From: Streptomyces sp. SAI-127
GTDB taxonomy: Bacteria; Actinomycetota; Actinomycetes; Streptomycetales; Streptomycetaceae
NCBI RefSeq assembly: GCF_029894425.1
Contig: NZ_JARXYJ010000002.1
Coordinates: 62,001-126,000, forward strand
Length of the DNA stretch: 64,000 nucleotides
Reading direction: 5' to 3'
Translations under genes and position numbers: made by a program
Notes under the pieces: model-generated
Seen by the model: the letters and a program-made list of their open reading frames with translations, nothing else
What the model was told of the DNA's origin: nothing
The model's database searches: none
Shown here: positions 34,146 to 42,784 of the stretch, piece by piece
How the letters are laid out: every line of letters begins with the position of its first letter
How positions within the stretch are numbered: the stretch's first letter is position 1

Positions 34146-34460
34146 TCAGGGGCAGGACCGCTTGACGTTGTTCTCGGCGGTGGCGCGCGCGGTCTCCGCG
34201 AGGTCGGCGAACTGACCGGCGAGGGTGGCGATGACGTCGGGCTTGAGCCGGTAGTAGGTGAACCGGCCGCAGGGTTCCGTCTCCACGACCCCGGCCTCGC
34301 GCAGCACCTTGAGATGGTTGGAGAGGTTGGTCTGTCTGGCCCCCGTCTCCTCGATCAGGTGCGTGCTGCAGAGCGTCTCCTTGGCGAGCAGGGTGACGAT
34401 CCGGAGGCGGAGCGGGTCTGCCAGGACCCGCATCAGATCAGTGTCGACTGACGTCAGCAT
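34146..34460 (-). CDS. arsR: ArsR-family regulator, second copy
   Basis: 104 residues. Winged helix LIEETGARQTNLSNHLKVLREAG. It lacks the Cys-x-Cys motif of the first ArsR; its cysteines are in TLCSTH, EPCGR and the terminal SCP, so the metal site is built differently, as in several actinobacterial ArsR/SmtB variants. It starts a leftward unit with the aquaporin and is divergent from arsC. The 103-bp promoter gap holds a TCAGT/ACTGA inverted repeat. Confidence 0.9.
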   Translation of the reverse strand: MLTSVDTDLMRVLADPLRLRIVTLLAKETLCSTHLIEETGARQTNLSNHLKVLREAGVVETEPCGRFTYYRLKPDVIATLAGQFADLAETARATAENNVKRSCP

Positions 34461-34477
34461 GCGCTGATACTCTCACA

Positions 34478-34491
34478 TCAGTGGTGACTGA
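34478..34491. promoter_or_regulatory. inverted repeat, probable ArsR operator
   Basis: TCAGTGGTGACTGA: 5-bp arms around GGTG, 18 bp before the arsR2 start and in front of arsC. Related TGAC/GTCA motifs surround it (CTGACGTCAG at 34448). Confidence 0.5.
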
Positions 34492-34563
34492 CACCATCGG
34501 GTGCTGATGCGCCCGTGCCCTCCTCTGCCGCCCGACAGGCGCGAGATCAAGAGAGACCTCCTG

Positions 34564-34977
34564 ATGTCCGACAAGCCCTCCGTGCTCTTCGTCTGTGTCC
34601 ACAACGCCGGCCGTTCCCAGATGGCCGCCGCGTGGCTGACCCACCTGGCCGGGGCCCGCGTCGAGGTCCGCTCCGCCGGCTCCAACCCGGGTGACAACGT
34701 CAACCCGGCCGCCGTCGAGGCCATGGCCGAGGTCGGCATCGACATCTCCGCCGAGGTCCCCAAGATGCTCACGGTCGACGCCGTGAAGGAGTCGGACGTC
34801 TGCGTCACCATGGGCTGCGGCGACACCTGCCCGGTCTTCCCCGGCAAGCGGTACCTGGACTGGCAGCTGGAGGACCCGGCCGGCCAGGGCGTCGAGGCCG
34901 TTCGCCCCATCCGCGACGACATCGAGCGCCGCGTCCGCGGACTCCTCGACGAGCTCGGCGTCCCGACACAGCACTGA
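34564..34977 (+). CDS. arsC: arsenate reductase, low-molecular-weight phosphatase type
   Basis: 137 residues from ATG 34564; the upstream in-frame ATG at 34507 would add 19 atypical residues. The phosphatase loop is Cys11-x5-Arg17 (CVHNAGRS), and further cysteines at 80, 85 and 89 (MGCGDTCP) form the relay disulfide used by thioredoxin- or mycothiol-coupled ArsC. It reduces arsenate to arsenite, which the aquaporin can release. It is divergent from arsR2. Confidence 0.92.
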   Translation: MSDKPSVLFVCVHNAGRSQMAAAWLTHLAGARVEVRSAGSNPGDNVNPAAVEAMAEVGIDISAEVPKMLTVDAVKESDVCVTMGCGDTCPVFPGKRYLDWQLEDPAGQGVEAVRPIRDDIERRVRGLLDELGVPTQH

Positions 34978-35011
34978 CCGCACGCGGAGGACAGCTCGTT
35001 GGCCGTACGGA

Positions 35012-36541
35012 TCAACCGTGCTGTGCGGGCAGCCAACGCTCCAGGTAAGCCCGGAGCCCTCCGAGATGTGCACCGCGCGCGACATAGCCGAGGTAGCCGT
35101 CAGGGCGTACAAGCCCCTGGACCGCGTCCGGCCACGGGCTCTCCCCGCCAAGCCGGTGCGCGGTGACCAGATCCTCCCGTCCGCGCAGGACCGAGGCCAG
35201 GCGTTCGGCGGGCCAGAGCGCGGGCGGTCCGGACAGCAGCAGGTGCCAGCTCGGCCCCGCGCTCCGCGCCTGGAGCCCGCGCGGCAGGTCGGGTAGCCGG
35301 TCGCCCGCTCGTGGCCCCTTCCTCGGTGGCCGGGAGCCCGCGGTGGCGGCGGGACTTCGTCGGTAGCCGATGCCCAGCTCGGAGACCGTACGGAAGACCC
35401 GCGATCTCAGTCCCGTCGCGCGCAGCGCCAACGGGGCCAGACGCGGGGCGAGTCGGGCGCGGGCGAAGCGGAAGAGCGGGTGGCGGCTGGTGCCGATCGT
35501 GAAGGCGCGGTCGGTGAAACGCAGCACGCTGCGGCCGACCGGGGCGCGCTCGATCTCGTACGTGTCCAAAAGCTCCGCCGGCGCCCTGCCCTGGCAGACG
35601 AGGGCGAGTTTCCAGCCCAGATTGAGGGAGTCCTGGATGCCGGTGTTCATGCCCTGGGCGCCGGCCGGACTGTGAATCTGGGCCGCGTCGCCGGCGAGGA
35701 AGAAGGGGCCCGAGCGGTAGTGGGCGGCCCCGCGGTTGTGGAGCCGGAAGTCGGTCATCCAGACCGGGTCCCGCAGGACCAGCCCGTCAGGGACGTACAA
35801 GTCGGCGATCTTCTGCAGGAATCCGAGATTCACGTCGGTGTCCGGGGCGCCCGGCGGACGCATCGCGAGCATCCGCCAGGTCGCCGGCGAGCCGAGCGGG
35901 AAGAAGAACAGCATCCCGGACCCGGTCATGTACGTGTGCACGGCATCCGGCTCCAGGCCGTCGACCTCCAGGTCGGCGAGCAGGAACGTCTGCGGATAGG
36001 CGTGACCCTCGAAGCCGATGCCCGCCTGGGCGCGGACGGTGCTGTGCGCGCCGTCGCAGCCCACGACGTACCGAGCGTCCACGCTCTCCTCACCACCGTC
36101 GCCACGCCGAAGCCGGCAGGTGACGGCCGGCCCCTCACGCTCCAGCCGGACCAGCTCCGTGCCCCGCTCGACGACCACGTCCCGCCTGGCCAGATGCTCC
36201 GCGAGGATGCTCTCCGTCTCCGCCTGCGAGAGGAACAGCACAAAGGGATACGCAGTGTCGGCCAGCCCGATGTCGAACAACGGCAACTGCACCACTCGTC
36301 GCGGCAGATGCATCCTCAACCGCATCGCGGGGTTGCCACGTGTGACCAGCTCATCCGTCACCCCGAACCCGGCGAGCACTTCCAGGGTGCGCGGCTGGAT
36401 ACCCAGTGCGCGCGACTCATGGACCCGGTCGGGAGATCGGTCGACGATCCGGAATGACACGCCGTACGTACGCAGCTGTGCGGCGAGCGCGAGCCCGGTG
36501 GGCCCCGCGCCGACCACCAGCACGTCCAGGGGCGCCGTCAT
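35012..36541 (-). CDS. FAD-dependent aromatic monooxygenase (PheA/TfdB type)
   Basis: 509 residues. The group A flavin monooxygenase motifs are all visible: GAGPTGLALA near the N-terminus, Asp-Gly motif GCDGAHSTVR, and LAGDAAQIHSPAGAQGMNTG for FAD ribityl binding, followed by a C-terminal thioredoxin-like domain. Members hydroxylate phenols or polyketide rings with NAD(P)H and oxygen. It stands alone, convergent with arsC, and is not clearly part of either ring-cleavage cluster although its chemistry would suit them. Confidence 0.88.
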   Translation of the reverse strand: MTAPLDVLVVGAGPTGLALAAQLRTYGVSFRIVDRSPDRVHESRALGIQPRTLEVLAGFGVTDELVTRGNPAMRLRMHLPRRVVQLPLFDIGLADTAYPFVLFLSQAETESILAEHLARRDVVVERGTELVRLEREGPAVTCRLRRGDGGEESVDARYVVGCDGAHSTVRAQAGIGFEGHAYPQTFLLADLEVDGLEPDAVHTYMTGSGMLFFFPLGSPATWRMLAMRPPGAPDTDVNLGFLQKIADLYVPDGLVLRDPVWMTDFRLHNRGAAHYRSGPFFLAGDAAQIHSPAGAQGMNTGIQDSLNLGWKLALVCQGRAPAELLDTYEIERAPVGRSVLRFTDRAFTIGTSRHPLFRFARARLAPRLAPLALRATGLRSRVFRTVSELGIGYRRSPAATAGSRPPRKGPRAGDRLPDLPRGLQARSAGPSWHLLLSGPPALWPAERLASVLRGREDLVTAHRLGGESPWPDAVQGLVRPDGYLGYVARGAHLGGLRAYLERWLPAQHG

Positions 36542-36623
36542 GGATCCACCGTAGTGCTAGACCGCCTCCGGGAGCCTGAGCGGGGGCTCGTCCTCGCCGA
36601 GCGCCGCCACCCGAGCCCCGTCT

Positions 36624-36881
36624 TCAGCCGCGAAGCGAGCCCGAGGGTTGAGCGAGGATCTCGCCGCACAGCGTGGCGCCGTCGGTGCAGATCCACACGT
36701 CGGGGCGGGCGGCCAGGCGGCATCCGGCCCGGTCACCGAGCCCCGGCGACGTCTGCGCCACCCGTGTCGGTCTCGGACGTGGGGTCTGTCCGTACGCGGT
36801 GGCGGCGAGCGAGGCGTCCACCGGCAGCGACGTCGTGCCCTCCGGCGGGGACAAGGGCATGCTGCCGGGCCACGCGAACAC
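36624..36881 (-). CDS. small hypothetical protein
   Basis: An 85-residue frame from ATG 36881, directly downstream (42 bp) of the DUF574 methyltransferase in the same direction. It ends in WICTDGATLCGEILAQPSG, with two Cys 7 residues apart. No family recognised and no signal peptide. The coding evidence is only position and composition; it may be spurious. No other gene is visible in 36542-36923. Confidence 0.3.
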   Translation of the reverse strand: MFAWPGSMPLSPPEGTTSLPVDASLAATAYGQTPRPRPTRVAQTSPGLGDRAGCRLAARPDVWICTDGATLCGEILAQPSGSLRG

Positions 36882-36923
36882 CGGCGTGATCGGCCATGGA
36901 GACGCCGTTGCCCTGCGCGGCGG

Positions 36924-37742
36924 TCAGGGTTTGCGGGCGAGGGCGGCGGCGATGAGGTGTTCCCAGACCGTGAGTTGCCGTTCCCCGCTGTTGTTCCACG
37001 GGGTTTCGGTTTGGTCGGGGCGCCACAGCGGTGCGGGGACGATACCGGGTTCGAGGATCTCCAGGCCGTCGAGGAGGGAAGCGATCTCGGCGTCGGTGCG
37101 CCACCGGCCGCGACCGAACGTCTGCTGGAGGACTGCCTCGGCCTCCCGTGTCTCCGGGTTGTTCCCTGAACGGAAGTGGCTGATGAAGAAGTAGCTTCCG
37201 GAGGGCACATGGTCGCGCCAGTAGCGGACGATGCCGGCCGGGTCCTCGTCGTCGTTGACGTGGTGGAGGATCGCGCTGAAGATCACGGCGACGGGACGAG
37301 TGAAGTCGATCATGTCGAGGGTGTCGGGGTGCGTGCGGATGCCTTCGGGGTCGCGTACGTCGACCGCGACGACCCGGGTCCGCTCGTCCTTCTCCAGCAG
37401 CGCCCGGCCGTGGACGAGGACTTGAGGGTCGATGTCGACGTAGACGACGCGGGCCTCGGGCGCGTGGCGTTGTGCGACCTGGTGGACGTTGTCGGCGGTC
37501 GGCAGGCCGCTGCCGAGATCGATGAACTGCCGGATGCCGGTGGTTTTCACGATCTCCCCGACCGCGCGGGTCAGTGCTGTGCGGTTGGCGAAGGCGATGG
37601 CCACCGAGCCGGGCAGGTCGCGTTTGAACACGTCGCCGATCTCTCGGTCCACGGCGTAGTTGTCCTTGCCGCCCAGCAGGTAGTCGTACACGCGGGCGAT
37701 GCTGGGCTTGGACGGGTCGATGGGGGAGCCTTCGTACGTCAT
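36924..37742 (-). CDS. SAM-dependent methyltransferase of the DUF574 family
   Basis: 272 residues from ATG 37742, which starts MTYEGSPIDPSKPSIARVYD, the typical N-terminus of this actinobacterial family; the frame to 37817 adds an atypical leader. The SAM-binding region is IDLGSGLPTADNVHQVA with VVYVDIDPQVL, and AVIFSAILHHV is motif IV. These proteins are abundant in Streptomyces and their targets are mostly unknown. GGGGAAAA precedes the start at some distance. Confidence 0.88.
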   Translation of the reverse strand: MTYEGSPIDPSKPSIARVYDYLLGGKDNYAVDREIGDVFKRDLPGSVAIAFANRTALTRAVGEIVKTTGIRQFIDLGSGLPTADNVHQVAQRHAPEARVVYVDIDPQVLVHGRALLEKDERTRVVAVDVRDPEGIRTHPDTLDMIDFTRPVAVIFSAILHHVNDDEDPAGIVRYWRDHVPSGSYFFISHFRSGNNPETREAEAVLQQTFGRGRWRTDAEIASLLDGLEILEPGIVPAPLWRPDQTETPWNNSGERQLTVWEHLIAAALARKP

Positions 37743-37908
37743 GGCGCCATTTTCCCCGCAACACCGCCCGGTGACCATGGTTTTGGGATGCTTGGGCCGT
37801 AGTCCCGCGTCCACCATCGCGGTTCTGCCCGAGCGAACCTGCCCGCCACCCGAGCCAACACCGACGCCAACTCGGCGGCTCAGCAGGCGACTTCAGCTAC
37901 CCCCTTCC

Positions 37909-37943
37909 CCCCAGCGCCGGCACACCGGCGGCAAGCGCTGGGG
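37909..37943. terminator. stem-loop downstream of the fucosidase gene
   Basis: CCCCAGCGC, 17 nt, GCGCTGGGG: a 9-bp stem about 35 bp beyond the fucosidase stop. The large loop makes this a moderate candidate. Confidence 0.4.
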
Positions 37944-37977
37944 AGTGCGGTCATCATCGGAAGGACTGCACAGGACG

Positions 37978-40326
37978 TCAGGAGTTCCACGTCACCTTGA
38001 AGACCCAGACGTGCTGTCCCGCTTTGCGGGCCGCCGCGGGAACGTCGATCACCAGCGCTCCCTTGCTGACGGTCCAGGTCAGTGGCCGGTCGTGGCCCAG
38101 CATGGTCACTGTGTCACCGTTGCGGATCGGGATCGGCGCCTCAATGGTGAGCCGTGAGCCCGGCTGTGCCAGGGAGTGGATGTAGAAGGCTCTGTTCGGG
38201 CGGACGGTGAAGCGGATGTCGTCGCCGAGTTCGGCCATCTTCGACCAGTACGTGGTGTCGTAGACGGCCTCGCCGTTCGTCCGCAGCCATTGCCCCGTCT
38301 CGCGCAGTCGCGTCTGCATGATCTCCGGGACGGTGCCGTCGGCGCGTGGGCCGATGTCGAGCAGGAAGTTGCCGTTCTTGGAGACGATGTCCACCAGGCT
38401 CTGCACGACCTGTTCCGTCGTCATGTAGGAACCGTCCGGGGTGGCCTGGTTGTAGCCGTAGCTGAAGGGGTCCAGGCCGCGGCTGGACTCCCATTTGGCG
38501 ATCACGGTGTTGTCGTACGTCGTGTACTCGGGCGTCGTGAAGTCGTGGAAGGAGATGCCCGAGCGGTTGTTGACGGTGACGTCGATGGGGCGGGACCGGT
38601 TCTTGGCGTGGTTGAAGTACTCGGCGAGCACGTGCACGCTGTCGTTGGCGCCGCCGATGTCGCACCAGATGAGCTCCGGGTCGTAACCGTGGATCAGCTC
38701 CAGCATCTGCGGGGCCTGATAGTCCTTCACGAAGTCCTTGCCCGCGCTGTATCCGGTGTAGGGCACGGGGGCGAGGGTGTACGGGTTGCGCGGGGCGTGG
38801 CCCATCCAGGGGTTGTCCGGGTTGAACCACTCGGGCATCGAGAAGTAGAGGCCGCGGTGGAGCTCGGGCGTGTAGCGCCGGGACGCCTCGAACAGCTCCT
38901 TGACCAGGTCCCGCTTCGGGCCCATCTTCACGGCGTTGCGGTCGGAGACCTTGGTGTCCCAGAGGGCGAATCCCTCGTGGTGCTTGGAGGTCAGCACGTG
39001 GTACTGGGCACCGGCGTCCCGGAACAGCTCGACCCAGGCTCGCGGGTCGAACCTCTCCGCCGTGAAGCGCGGGATGAAGTCGTCGTAGGCGAAGTCCTCG
39101 CCGTAGGTGTCCCGGTGGTGGGCGTACGTGGGGTTGTTCGGGTCCTGCATCTGGTCCCAGTACCACTCGGCGTACTGCGTGCCGACCGGCGCCCAGGCGG
39201 GCACCGAGTACACGCCCCAGTGGATGAAGATGCCGAACTTGGCGCTGTGGAACCAGTACGGCGCCTGGTGACCGGAGAGGGAGGTCTCGGTCGGCTGGTA
39301 GTCGGCGACGCCGAGGGACAGTCGGCTGCGCTGGGTGGCGGCCGTGGCGCCGCGGCCGGTGACGGTCACCACGCCGTCCTGGGAGGTGCCGGGTGCCGTC
39401 CCCGTGCGGTTGCGGATGCCGATGCGGACGCGAGCCTGCTCGCCGGGGTCGAGGCGGCGGACGGTGCCGGGCTCCACGGTTCGGGCGCCCGGCACCGTGA
39501 CCTGTACCGACACGGCGTCGCCGGCCAGGACGGCGGCGGTACCCGCGTTGACGACGGTGGCCTCGACGCTCTGGGCGCCGGTGGACGGCAGGAGCGAGTT
39601 CGTGGAGTGGGCGTCGCGCAGGATCAGGGCGCGTCCCTGGGCGACCGGCTGGAGGGACAGTGCGAACACGTGCAGCGAGGTCTGGTTCGGCGCGGGTGTG
39701 TTGGTGGTCGGCAAGGTGATGGCGATCGCCTCGCGCTGCGGATCGACCCACACCTCCGATGTGCCGATGCCGACGCTGTGTTCGTCCTTCGCGCCGCTCG
39801 GACCGTAGCGGTACGGCGCCGACAGGGAACCGCCCGCCGCGTACCAGTCGGCTCCGGTGAGGCCGGCCGTCGTGGTCGAACCGTCCGCGTAGTGCACCGT
39901 TGCCTTGCCCGAGGCGTTGCCGTAACTCCCCGAGGTGAGGAAGTAGGCCGCCATGTAGCGGCCCTTGGGCAGGTCGATGCGTTGACCGAGCGCGACGACG
40001 TTGTTCTTGGCGCCTGCGGCCGAGGACGGGAAGGCGAAGGGGACTCCGTCCACCTCCACCTGGCCTGCCGGGAGTTCCTCGCCCGGGAACGTGTAGCCGG
40101 AGCCGTCGAAGTCGCCGTCTCGCGCGGAGGCGGTGTCGATGCCGTCGTTGTCGTAGAGGCTGTCGAGGGGGACGGGAACCGGTGCGGGCACGGGCGCCCA
40201 TGTCCCGCTCTGCTCTGTGCCCGCCTCAGCAGCGTGGGCGTCGGTCGTGGAGGCGAAGGAAAGAGCGGCTGAGGCAGCGACACCCGCCGTGACGCCGAGG
40301 ACATGACGTCTTGGAAACGTACTCAT
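37978..40326 (-). CDS. secreted GH29 alpha-L-fucosidase
   Basis: 782 residues from ATG 40326 (GGGAG 5 nt upstream). A Tat-like signal (PRRHVLGVTAGVAASAALSF, cleavage after AHA) precedes an N-terminal beta-sandwich region of about 300 residues. The GH29 barrel starts near residue 350 (WFHSAKFGIFIHWGVYSVPA) and carries the nucleophile Asp556 in YDPELIWCDIGG; KHHEGFALWDT holds conserved active-site histidines. A C-terminal beta domain completes it. It removes terminal alpha-L-fucose from glycans outside the cell. A 10-bp-arm inverted repeat lies just upstream of the start. Confidence 0.92.
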   Translation of the reverse strand: MSTFPRRHVLGVTAGVAASAALSFASTTDAHAAEAGTEQSGTWAPVPAPVPVPLDSLYDNDGIDTASARDGDFDGSGYTFPGEELPAGQVEVDGVPFAFPSSAAGAKNNVVALGQRIDLPKGRYMAAYFLTSGSYGNASGKATVHYADGSTTTAGLTGADWYAAGGSLSAPYRYGPSGAKDEHSVGIGTSEVWVDPQREAIAITLPTTNTPAPNQTSLHVFALSLQPVAQGRALILRDAHSTNSLLPSTGAQSVEATVVNAGTAAVLAGDAVSVQVTVPGARTVEPGTVRRLDPGEQARVRIGIRNRTGTAPGTSQDGVVTVTGRGATAATQRSRLSLGVADYQPTETSLSGHQAPYWFHSAKFGIFIHWGVYSVPAWAPVGTQYAEWYWDQMQDPNNPTYAHHRDTYGEDFAYDDFIPRFTAERFDPRAWVELFRDAGAQYHVLTSKHHEGFALWDTKVSDRNAVKMGPKRDLVKELFEASRRYTPELHRGLYFSMPEWFNPDNPWMGHAPRNPYTLAPVPYTGYSAGKDFVKDYQAPQMLELIHGYDPELIWCDIGGANDSVHVLAEYFNHAKNRSRPIDVTVNNRSGISFHDFTTPEYTTYDNTVIAKWESSRGLDPFSYGYNQATPDGSYMTTEQVVQSLVDIVSKNGNFLLDIGPRADGTVPEIMQTRLRETGQWLRTNGEAVYDTTYWSKMAELGDDIRFTVRPNRAFYIHSLAQPGSRLTIEAPIPIRNGDTVTMLGHDRPLTWTVSKGALVIDVPAAARKAGQHVWVFKVTWNS

Positions 40327-40333
40327 GGCGGCT

Positions 40334-40362
40334 CCCAATCATCGGATGTCTTGATGATTGGG
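40334..40362. promoter_or_regulatory. inverted repeat upstream of the fucosidase
   Basis: CCCAATCATC, 9 nt, GATGATTGGG: perfect 10-bp arms whose centre is about 22 bp from the fucosidase start. It partly covers the ribosome-binding region, so it could be a repressor operator or an mRNA hairpin affecting translation. Confidence 0.6.
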
Positions 40363-40474
40363 GAGGCGTAGGGGAGTGTCAATGGGGGGTGCGTGGAAGA
40401 AAGTCGAAGCAGAGGTCGGATGGATGGGTGTCTCTGGAAGAGGTGGCCTCAGACCTACCGGGCGCGGGCGAGAG

Positions 40475-41100
40475 TGGCGGCTCGACATCTTCCAGCTCTT
40501 CCGTTACTTCAAGGAGGAGTTCTGGCTGATCCTCGGCACCTCGACCGCCGAGCCCGCGGTTCCGGGGCTGATGCGCAAGCTGCAGTTCATGGGGGCCGAG
40601 CGGTCCACGGTCGGTCTCGTCGTGCCGACCGGCTACAGCTTCAACCTCGACGGCGCGGCGATCCACCTCTCGCCGGCCACCCTGTACATCGCCCAGGCCA
40701 CCGACACCTCCCTCTCCCTGGGGCAGCAACTCGGGCTGCCGGCCGTCATGTTGCTGACGTCCAAGGGAGCCGCGGGCGTCGCGGGTGGCGGTTCATCGCG
40801 CTCACCGCGACCCTGTCGACGGTCGGCTCCGTCCCGGCGGCGGGCATCATGCTCATCTTCGGCATCGACAAGTTCATGTCGGAGTGCCGGGCGCTGGTCA
40901 ACTTCTTCGGCAACGCCGTGGCCACGCTGTCCGTCGCCAAGTGGGAGAACGGCCTCGATCTGGAGCGGGCCCGGGCGGTGCTGTCCGGCAAGGCGGGCGA
41001 GCCGCCTCTGACAACCGAGGCCGAAACCGAGGCCGAGACCGAAGACGTACGGCCGGTCGCCGCGTTGCCCGCCCCGCAGACCGCCGAGGTGCCGTCCTGA
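40475..41100 (+). pseudogene. dctA: DctA-type C4-dicarboxylate transporter, 5'-truncated and frameshifted
   Basis: Only the C-terminal half of a dicarboxylate/amino acid:cation symporter remains. [37 protein letters not shown] and [14 protein letters not shown] lie in one frame. From about 40790 the protein continues in another frame as [40 protein letters not shown] and an acidic tail to 41100. A single missing base near 40788-40791 explains the shift. The first ~230 residues of a normal DctA are absent; the upstream DNA to the fucosidase shows no trace of them. It would have imported C4-dicarboxylates or tartrate. Confidence 0.85.
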
Positions 41101-41915
41101 TGGTGTCCGTACTGATATCCCCGGACAAGTTCAAGGGCTCCCTCAGCGCCGACGAAGCCGCCCGCGCACTGGAACGCGGCCTGCTGGAGGCCGCTCCCCG
41201 GATCCAGGTCGACCGACTCGCGCTCTCGGACGGGGGAGAGGGGAGCGTGGCCGCTGCCTGCGCGGGCCGGTTCAGCCCCGAGAAGATCACGGTGACCGGG
41301 CCGAACGGCAGGTCCGTCACGGCCGAGGTCGCGGTGCACGGCCGTATCGTGCTCATCGAGGCGGCGGCCATCTGCGGACTCGCCATGCTGCCGGGTGGGC
41401 GCAAGATGCCGCTCACGGCCACGAGCCGCGGCATCGGTCAGACCACCGACGGCGCCGCGGGCATGCTGCAATCCCTCGGTGCGATGCTGGCCCGGGAGGA
41501 CGGCACACCGATCGGCCCGGGCGGCGCCAAGTTCGTCCTGCGCCCCGAGGACCTCTCGGTCGTCGTCGCCTCCAACCTCAACGCCGACATCCTCTCCGAC
41601 CTCGGCAGCGCACTGGCCGGCAGCCTGGGCCTGGCCGCCAGCGCCAACCTCAACCCCGAGCGCCGCTTCCCCAGCATGTTCGAGCCGGTCCACGGCTCCG
41701 CCCCGGACATCGCCGGCCAGGGCCTGGCCAACCCGATCGGCGCGGTCGGCAGCGCCGCGCTGATGCTGGAGCACTTCGGTCTGCCCGACCAGGCGGCGCG
41801 TCTGAACAAGGCGATCGAGGCCACGACCGGTGCGGGCATCCTCACCCGCGACGTCGGCGGCACGGCCACGACGGACGACGTGGTCAAGGCGCTGATCGAC
41901 GCGCTCGAGGCCTGA
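41100..41915 (+). CDS. chimeric ORF: glycerate kinase N-terminus fused to tartrate/isopropylmalate dehydrogenase C-terminus
   Basis: 271 residues in one uninterrupted frame. Residues 1-143 are a GarK/GlxK glycerate kinase (ISPDKFKGSLSADEAA, LALSDGGEGSV, PLTATSRGIGQ, TTDGAAGMLQSLGA). About 22 residues are missing between GIGQ and TTDG, where the family has its glycine-rich GIGGSA strand. From about residue 145 the sequence is the C-terminal half of a beta-decarboxylating dehydrogenase (VVVASNLNADILSDLGSALA, NPERRFPSMFEPVHGSAPDI). Neither enzyme is complete, so catalysis is doubtful. ATG 41100 shares a base with the dctA stop. It looks like a deletion product of a dctA-glycerate kinase-tartrate dehydrogenase operon. 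Confidence 0.85.
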   Translation: MVSVLISPDKFKGSLSADEAARALERGLLEAAPRIQVDRLALSDGGEGSVAAACAGRFSPEKITVTGPNGRSVTAEVAVHGRIVLIEAAAICGLAMLPGGRKMPLTATSRGIGQTTDGAAGMLQSLGAMLAREDGTPIGPGGAKFVLRPEDLSVVVASNLNADILSDLGSALAGSLGLAASANLNPERRFPSMFEPVHGSAPDIAGQGLANPIGAVGSAALMLEHFGLPDQAARLNKAIEATTGAGILTRDVGGTATTDDVVKALIDALEA

Positions 41916-41968
41916 CGGTCCGAAAGGGAGCGGACTTCCGGTACTCGGGGATGCGGTGCCACGAGACG

Positions 41969-42784
41969 TCACAGACGTTGCCGCGCCTCGCGCCGCCGCC
42001 GCTGTTCGGTCGGGTCCGCGACCGGGGCGGCGAGCAACAGGCGTCGGGTATAGGGGTGTTCGGGGGCCGTGGTGACCTCGCCCGCCGGTCCGGTCTCGAC
42101 GATGTCGCCCCGGTGGATGACGCTCACGCGGTGGCTGACGTGCCGGATGACCGTGAGGTCGTGCGAGATGAACAGGTAGGCGACGCCGGTGCGCCGCTGG
42201 ATGTCGACGAGGAGATCGAGGACGAGGGCCTGGGTGGTGAGGTCGAGAGCCGAGACGGGTTCGTCGCAGACGATGAGCCGCGGGGCGGGTGCGAGGGCGC
42301 GGGCGATCGCGACGCGCTGTCGCTGACCGCCGCTGAACTCCCGCGGCAGCCGCTGTGAGGCATCCCTCGGCAGCCCCACCTGGTCGAGCAGCTCCGCCAC
42401 CCGGAGCCGGGCCTCACCCGCCGCCGTGCCCTGCACGACCAGCGGTTCGCTGAGGATGTCCCCGATGGTGAGGGCCGGGTTGAGGGAGGAGTACGGGTCC
42501 TGGAAGACCACCTGGATGTCCCGGGCCAAAGCACGGCGTTCCTTGCGTCCGGCGCGGGTGATGTCGTTCCCCTGGAAGCGGACGGTGCCGCCGCTGGGCG
42601 CGACCAGGCCGAGCACGGAGCGGCCGATGGTCGTCTTCCCGGAGCCCGACTCGCCGACGACGCCCAGCGTCTCGCCCTGCCCCACGGTGAGCGACACACC
42701 GTGCAGGACCTCGAGCGGGCGGGCTCTGAAGCCCCGCCCCGGGTAGGCGACGCGCAGGTCGCTCACCTCCAGCACTGATGTCAT
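41969..42784 (-). CDS. ABC transporter ATPase, oligopeptide/dipeptide (OppF/DppF) type
   Basis: 271 residues. Walker A GESGSGKT, signature SGGQRQR, Walker B LIVCDEPVSALD, H-loop LFISHDLTV, and the Opp-type C-terminal region (EHPYTRRLLLAAP). ATG 42784 overlaps the stop of the fused permease-ATPase by 4 bp. It is the last gene of a leftward four-gene importer operon and supplies the second nucleotide-binding domain of the complex. Confidence 0.93.
   Translation of the reverse strand: MTSVLEVSDLRVAYPGRGFRARPLEVLHGVSLTVGQGETLGVVGESGSGKTTIGRSVLGLVAPSGGTVRFQGNDITRAGRKERRALARDIQVVFQDPYSSLNPALTIGDILSEPLVVQGTAAGEARLRVAELLDQVGLPRDASQRLPREFSGGQRQRVAIARALAPAPRLIVCDEPVSALDLTTQALVLDLLVDIQRRTGVAYLFISHDLTVIRHVSHRVSVIHRGDIVETGPAGEVTTAPEHPYTRRLLLAAPVADPTEQRRRREARQRL

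Noticed and set aside
38141..40272. Two open frames of nearly 700 codons over the GH29 gene
   Set aside because: The fucosidase frame has signal peptide, catalytic Asp and codon bias; the others are GC shadows.
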